From contig NZ_CP071517.1 in NCBI RefSeq assembly GCF_016613475.2, forward strand, positions 1,612,001 to 1,676,000: a DNA stretch of 64,000 bases, read 5' to 3'. The stretch is from Lysobacter arenosi. Lineage in GTDB: Bacteria > Pseudomonadota > Gammaproteobacteria > Xanthomonadales > Xanthomonadaceae. The translations under genes were made by a program, and so were the position numbers. Shown piece by piece: positions 60,301-64,000 of the stretch (within the stretch, counting starts at the first letter, position 1; each line of letters opens with the position of its first letter). Below the pieces are notes generated by a model, which searched no databases, was not told where the DNA came from, and was given only the letters and a program-made list of their open reading frames with translations.

Positions 60301-63300
60301 GCAGATCCGCCCAGCGCAGCCGCCGTCGTCGTGCCCTGCTGTGCCACCTGCTGGTTCGTGGTGTACAACTGGCCACCGTTCACGGCGTCCTTGCTGCCCG
60401 AGGCCACGGTGCCGTCGGTCATGCCGGTGATCTTGCCCGAACCGGCGTCGTTGACGATGACATTACCGAACTTCGGCGCATCGGCGATCTGCACGTTGAT
60501 CGCACCCGTTGCCGGATCCGTCACCGTCTTCACGTTGTTGCCCGAGTAGGTGCCGGCCGTGCTGGCCGCGCCCTTGATGGCCAGCGTCTGACCCAGGGTG
60601 CGATTGACCACGCCCGCCGTGGCGTCGTTGCCGGTGAAGGTCATGGCGGTGCCGGACAGCGCACTCAGTTGCGACACGTTCACCGCATCCGTCGCGGCCG
60701 TGCCGACGGCCACATTGGTGACCTTGTTGCCGCCCATATCGACGGTCTGGCCCGCGCCGACGGTCAGGCCGCCATTGGCGGTGACCATGCCGGCAAAGGT
60801 CGGATTGGCGACCACGCCGTAGGTGATGGTGCTGCCGCTGCGGGTGACCGTCGCATTGGTGCCGGCTGCGTAGTTCACCGTGCCGCCCGGGGCGATGTTC
60901 TGGCTGGTCGCACCGGCATCGGCGCTGACGTTGAAGCCCTTGTTGGCCGTGGTGTTGATCACGCCCAGCGCGTCGTCGACCTTGCTGAAGCCAGTGCCCA
61001 CGTTGGTGGCAGCGCCTGTGGTGCCGTTGATCGCATTGGCGTTGGTCAGCGCGTAGCTCGGCGCCGAGACCGCGCCGGTCGTGGTGTCGTAGCTCGCAGT
61101 GCCGCCCAGCGCAGCCGCCGTCGTCGCGCCTTGTTGTGCCACCTGCTGGTTCGTGGTGTACAACTGGCCGCCGTTCACGGCGTCCTTGCTGCCCGAGGCC
61201 ACGGTGCCGTCGGTCATGCCGGTGATCTTGCCCAAACCGGAGTCGTTGACGATGACATTACCGAACTTCGGCGCATCGGCGATCTGCACGTTGATCGCAC
61301 CCGTTGCCGGATCCGTCACCGTCTTCACGTTGTTGCCCGAGTAGTTGCCGGCCGTGCTTGCCGCGCCCTTGATGGTCAGCGTCTGACCCAGGGTGCGACT
61401 GACCACGCCCGCCGTGGCGTCGTTGCCGGTGAAGGTCATGGCGGTGCCGGACAGCGCACTCAGTTGCGATACGTTCACCGCATCCGTCGCGGCCGTGCCA
61501 ACGGCCACATTGGTGATCTTGTTGCCGCCCATATCGACGGTCTGGCCCGTGCCGACGGTCAGGCCGCCATTGGCGGTGACCATGCCGGAGAAGGTCGGGT
61601 TGGCGACCACGCCGTAGGTGATGTTGCGGCCGCTGCGGGTAACCGTTGTATTGGCGCCAGCCACGAAGCCCACCGTGCTGCTCGGGGAGATGTTCTGGAG
61701 GGTCGCGCCATTGTCAGCGGTGATGTTGAAGCCCACGTTTCCGAGGGCCTGATCGATACGGTTCAGGGCGCTGCCGACATCGGTGAGCGAACCGGTCTGG
61801 CCGGTCATGGCGTTGGCCTTGGCGAGCGTGTAGGTCGGCGCGGTAATCGCACCGGCCGCATTGACGCTCGAACTGCCGCCGAGCGCGGTGGCCGTGGAAC
61901 TGGCCAGACCATAGAGCTGGCCACCGTTCACGGCGTCCTTGCTGCCCGAGGCCACGGTGCCGTCGGTCATGCCGGTGATCTTGCCCGAACCGGAGTCGTT
62001 GACGATGACGTTACCAAACTTCGGCGCATCGGCGATCTGGACGTTGATCGCACCCGTTACCGGATCCGTCACCGTCTTCACGTTGTTGCCCGAGTAGGTG
62101 CCGGCCGTGCTGGCCGCGCCCTTGATGGCCAGCGTCTGACCCAGGGTGCGATTGACCACGCCCGCCGTGGCGTCGTTGCCGGTGAAGGTCATGGCGGTGC
62201 CGGACAGCGCACTCAGTTGCGATACGTTCACCGCATCGGTCGGGTTCGTGCCGACGGCCACATTGGTGATCTTGTTGCCGCCCATATCGACGGTCTTGCC
62301 CGTGCCGACGGTCAGGCCGCCATTGGCGGTGACCATGCCGGAGAAGGTCGGGTTGTCGACCACGCCGTAGGTGATGGTGCTGCCGCTGCGGGTCACCGTC
62401 GCATTGCTGCCGGCCGCGTAGTTCACCGTGCCGCCCGGGGCGATGTTCTGGCTGGTCGCACCGGCATCGGCGCTGACGTTGAAGCCCTTGCTGGCCGTGG
62501 TGTTGATCACGCCCAGCGCGTCGTCGACCTTGCTGAAGCCAGTGCCCACGTTGGTGGCAGCGCCTGTGGTGCCGTTGATGGCATTGGCGTTGGTCAGCGC
62601 GTAGCTCGGACCCGTGACCGCACCCGTGGTGCCGTCCATGGCCGCGCCGCCGCCCAGCGCCGTGACAACCGGGGTGAGCTGCGAGACGTTGACGGCATCG
62701 GTGGGCTGCACGCCGGCGCCCACGTTCACGATCTGGCGCGTCATGGTGCTCGTGCCCACCGACACGGTAAGGTCGCGATCGGCAACCGAATAGGAACCCA
62801 GCGCTACGTTTCTATCCCCCTGCGCCGTGCTGCGTGAGCCGAATGCTGAAGAGTAATTGCCCGTGGCCGTTGCAAGCCGCCCAACGACCGTATCGGTCAC
62901 GCCCGCATTCGCTCCTGTTCCGATCGCTACACCGGATGAGTCAGCCACTGCGAGATAACCAATGGCGACCGCCCCGTTGGCCGGATTATTGTTGACGTTC
63001 GTGGCCTTAGCGCCAAGTCCGATCGCAATATCGCCGGCCTCCAGCGCATAGCTGTTCTCACCGATGGCTGTCGCGCCCGACCCCGAAAAGCTTCCCTTGC
63101 CGAGGGATACTGCGTTAGCCCCCGCAGTGCTGTTCATACCGATGGCTGTTCCGTTAATCGCCGAAACAGCGTTACTACCGACAGCCGTGCTGTCGTCGCC
63201 GTTCGCCTGGCTGCCGGGGCCGACCGAAACACTGTTGAGGCCGATGGCGGTGCCACCGTCGAGCGCGCCGGCGCTGGCGCCAGAGGCGGCCAGTGCCGCA

Positions 63301-63431
63301 ACCAGGGTCGCGGCCACGGCCGCCCCCACCTTGCCGGACGAGGATGCCTTCTTGCGGCCCTTGGCCATCTCCGAGGCAACGACCCATTGGCCGGTGGTGG
63401 TATTGAAGACGATTCGGAAGATCTTGTTCAT
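57355..63431 (-). CDS. YadA-like trimeric autotransporter adhesin (frameshifted near its 3' end)
   Basis: About 2025 aa from the ATG at 63431. The N-terminus is an extended signal peptide (MNKIFRIVFNTTTGQWVVAS) with cleavage near ASAGA. A YadA-type head of AIGxNSxAxG repeats (about residues 60-230) is followed by a neck (TDAVNVSQL) and a stalk of repeated modules: TNIDGSTTTVHNVGDAI (at least three times) and MTFTGNDATAGVV with GGNKITNVA (three to four times). The YadA membrane anchor is in another frame: ALHNVADGASDYDAV onward, to the last residues IGIGFGHAL at 57355. One missing base near 57795 (GCCTGAC instead of GCCTGGAC) joins them as NVQAKPVALHNV and makes the whole length a multiple of three. 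The head and stalk would be exposed, mediating adhesion or autoaggregation. Confidence 0.92.
58389..59781 (-). repeat. Adhesin stalk repeats, group B
   Basis: A block of about 95 bases beginning near GCCGTGGTGTTCTGCGTGGT and ending in the TNIDGSTTTVHNV codons recurs, nearly identical, at about 58389, 59118 and 59687. The unit also recurs with a GVATNKITNVAAG module, so whole passages of several hundred bases are duplicated. Confidence 0.85.
59918..62640 (-). repeat. Adhesin stalk repeats, group A
   Basis: Imperfect long repeats of about 750-800 bases. The sequence GAAGGTCATGGCGGTGCCGG occurs at 60635, 61431 and 62184 (spacings 796 and 753), and the GGNK(V/I)TNVA segment occurs at about 59918, 60713, 61508 and 62263. 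Near-identity over hundreds of bases invites recombination and assembly collapse. Confidence 0.88.
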
Positions 63432-63461
63432 TAACAATATGTGCCTTGGGGGGAGGTCAAA

Positions 63462-63540
63462 GAGCCCGAGATTGGTCTCGGCTCAAGGACGCGCATCCTA
63501 AGAGCAGGTATTCCTACGGAATAGGAGGAAATGTCCTATT
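63462..63540 (-). promoter_or_regulatory. Upstream region of the adhesin: leader hairpin and overlapping palindromes
   Basis: Reading toward the adhesin, 63509-63540 carries TATTCC-TAC-GGAATA (63509-63523) and AATAGGA-GGAAATG-TCCTATT (63520-63540), which overlap, sharing TAGGA half-sites. This looks like an operator array for a dimeric regulator. Closer to the gene, GAGCCCGAG...CTCGGCTC (63462-63484) could form a stem in the mRNA leader. The ribosome site is weak (AAGG about 15 bases before the ATG). Confidence 0.5.
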
Positions 63541-63575
63541 TTTCTCCGACGAACTCGGCAGCCTCGCCTATCGAG

Positions 63576-63823
63576 GCTCAACATCGTCCCCGCGTGCAGA
63601 CCAACCGTGCGATCGCCAAGGGCGTGGACAAGTGCCGCGTCGATTTCGACTTCTAATGCGCGATGGACGAGTCCGAGGAGGCCGCGGCGAGACGCCTGGC
63701 CGACCTCAACTTCAGCGACGAAGTGCAGTTCGAGGACCTCACCATCTGTGAGGACATGCAGCGCGGCATGGCATCCGGGCTCATATCCATGAGCTGCTGC
63801 GACGGGTGTATCGCGAGGCGTAG
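63576..63823 (+). pseudogene. Decayed partial copy of the Rieske oxygenase 3' end
   Basis: The sequence from GCTCAACATCGTCCCC to GAGGCGTAG closely follows the end of the gene at 56109-57197 (corresponding to about 56899-57197). It has no start, a TAA in place of a conserved Tyr codon (63653-63655), a 4-base gap near 63590, and an approximately 50-base internal deletion before TCCATGAGCTGC. The differences are scattered, so this is an older duplication and not a mis-assembly. It flanks the adhesin gene on the side opposite the intact copy. Confidence 0.85.
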
Positions 63824-63834
63824 CGCCCCGAAGC

Positions 63835-63922
63835 TGTCATTCCCGCGAAGGGCGGGAACCCATGGACGTTGGCTTTTTAGCGCAAGCGCAAAATGGATGC
63901 CGGCGTGCGCCGGGATGACGGC
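63835..63922. repeat. Composite inverted repeat
   Basis: TTCCCGC-GAAGG-GCGGGAA (63840-63858) and a GGCGTGCGCC segment lie inside a looser outer pair GTCATTCCCG ... CGGGATGAC. It belongs to the GTCATTCCCG-type dispersed repeats also seen near 36923. Confidence 0.6.
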
Positions 63923-63941
63923 GTACCTGGTGATGGCGCTT

Positions 63942-64000
63942 TCAGAGGCTCTCTTCCGGCACCGTCGCGCTCGGCTCCGCCGGGCACCGCGTCCGCACCA
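63942..64000 (-). CDS. Possible 3' end of a reverse-strand gene
   Basis: From the window edge, one reverse frame reads to a TGA at 63942-63944, ending RCPAEPSATVPEESL. It is too short to identify, and the sequence could equally be non-coding. Listed because the frame is open to the edge and nothing else explains the last 60 bases. Confidence 0.3.
   Translation of the reverse strand, partial: VRTRCPAEPSATVPEESL

Noticed and set aside
58389..62640. Regularly spaced repeats that might suggest a CRISPR array
   Set aside because: Units are hundreds of bases long, in frame, and encode adhesin modules; there are no short palindromic repeats with unique spacers.
57753..62837. 1694-codon open frame on the + strand opposite the adhesin
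   Set aside because: It is the antisense shadow of a repetitive, GC-rich gene. Its Arg/Gly/Val/His-rich composition and repeats mirror the adhesin's, and the YadA signal peptide, head, neck and anchor are on the reverse strand.

Overview
The window is a contiguous, gene-dense, GC-rich bacterial chromosome segment. I place it in the Gammaproteobacteria, most likely Xanthomonadales/Xanthomonadaceae (Lysobacter/Luteimonas-like). That placement is an inference from gene content and order (dnaE-accA-tilS, xseB-ispA, maf-rng-yhdP-tldD with pmbA/yjgA, leuS-lptE-holA-nadD-rsfS), very high third-position GC and several dispersed GC-rich hairpin repeats. I see no rRNA, tRNA, CRISPR array, integrase, transposase or phage gene.

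Layout. 1-3.5 kb: the end of a CadC-like membrane transcription regulator with TPRs, and two tandem YkvA-like (DUF1232) paralogs. 3.6-15.5 kb: replication and core metabolism (dnaE, accA, tilS, xseB, ispA) with a secreted GH31 glycosidase, an Old-Yellow-Enzyme reductase and small membrane proteins. 15.5-25.2 kb: the TldD/PmbA protease pair, yjgA, yhdP, rng and maf. 25.3-29.5 kb: SIMPL protein, TonB-like protein, rlmH and a Tat-exported PhoX-like protein. 29.5-35.4 kb: leuS-lptE-holA-nadD-rsfS, read leftwards. 35.5-49.7 kb: secreted and envelope functions (amidohydrolase, CnoX, membrane Ser/Thr kinase, DUF502, queuosine-precursor transporter, two DUF885 peptidases, two L,D-transpeptidases, alpha/beta hydrolase). 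49.7-57.2 kb: DEAD-box helicase, DoxX, LtrA, MBL/beta-CASP ribonuclease, amidohydrolase and Rieske oxygenase. 57.3-64 kb: a 6-kb trimeric autotransporter adhesin bracketed by the Rieske gene and a decayed copy of that gene's 3' end.

Two observations stand out. First, at least seven one-base frameshifts interrupt otherwise well-conserved genes, including the normally essential tilS, and six of them lie on or beside CCWGG (CCAGG/CCTGG) sequences. The simplest reading is residual long-read basecalling error at a methylated CCWGG motif, not pseudogenisation. Second, the repeat-rich adhesin lies between two copies of the Rieske 3' end and has a cluster of overlapping palindromes upstream. This makes it the most accessory-looking and probably most variable part of the window. 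I did not find a convincing new multi-gene system; the most unusual single proteins are the Ser/Thr kinase with a formylglycine-generating-enzyme-like C-terminus and the YkvA-like pair.
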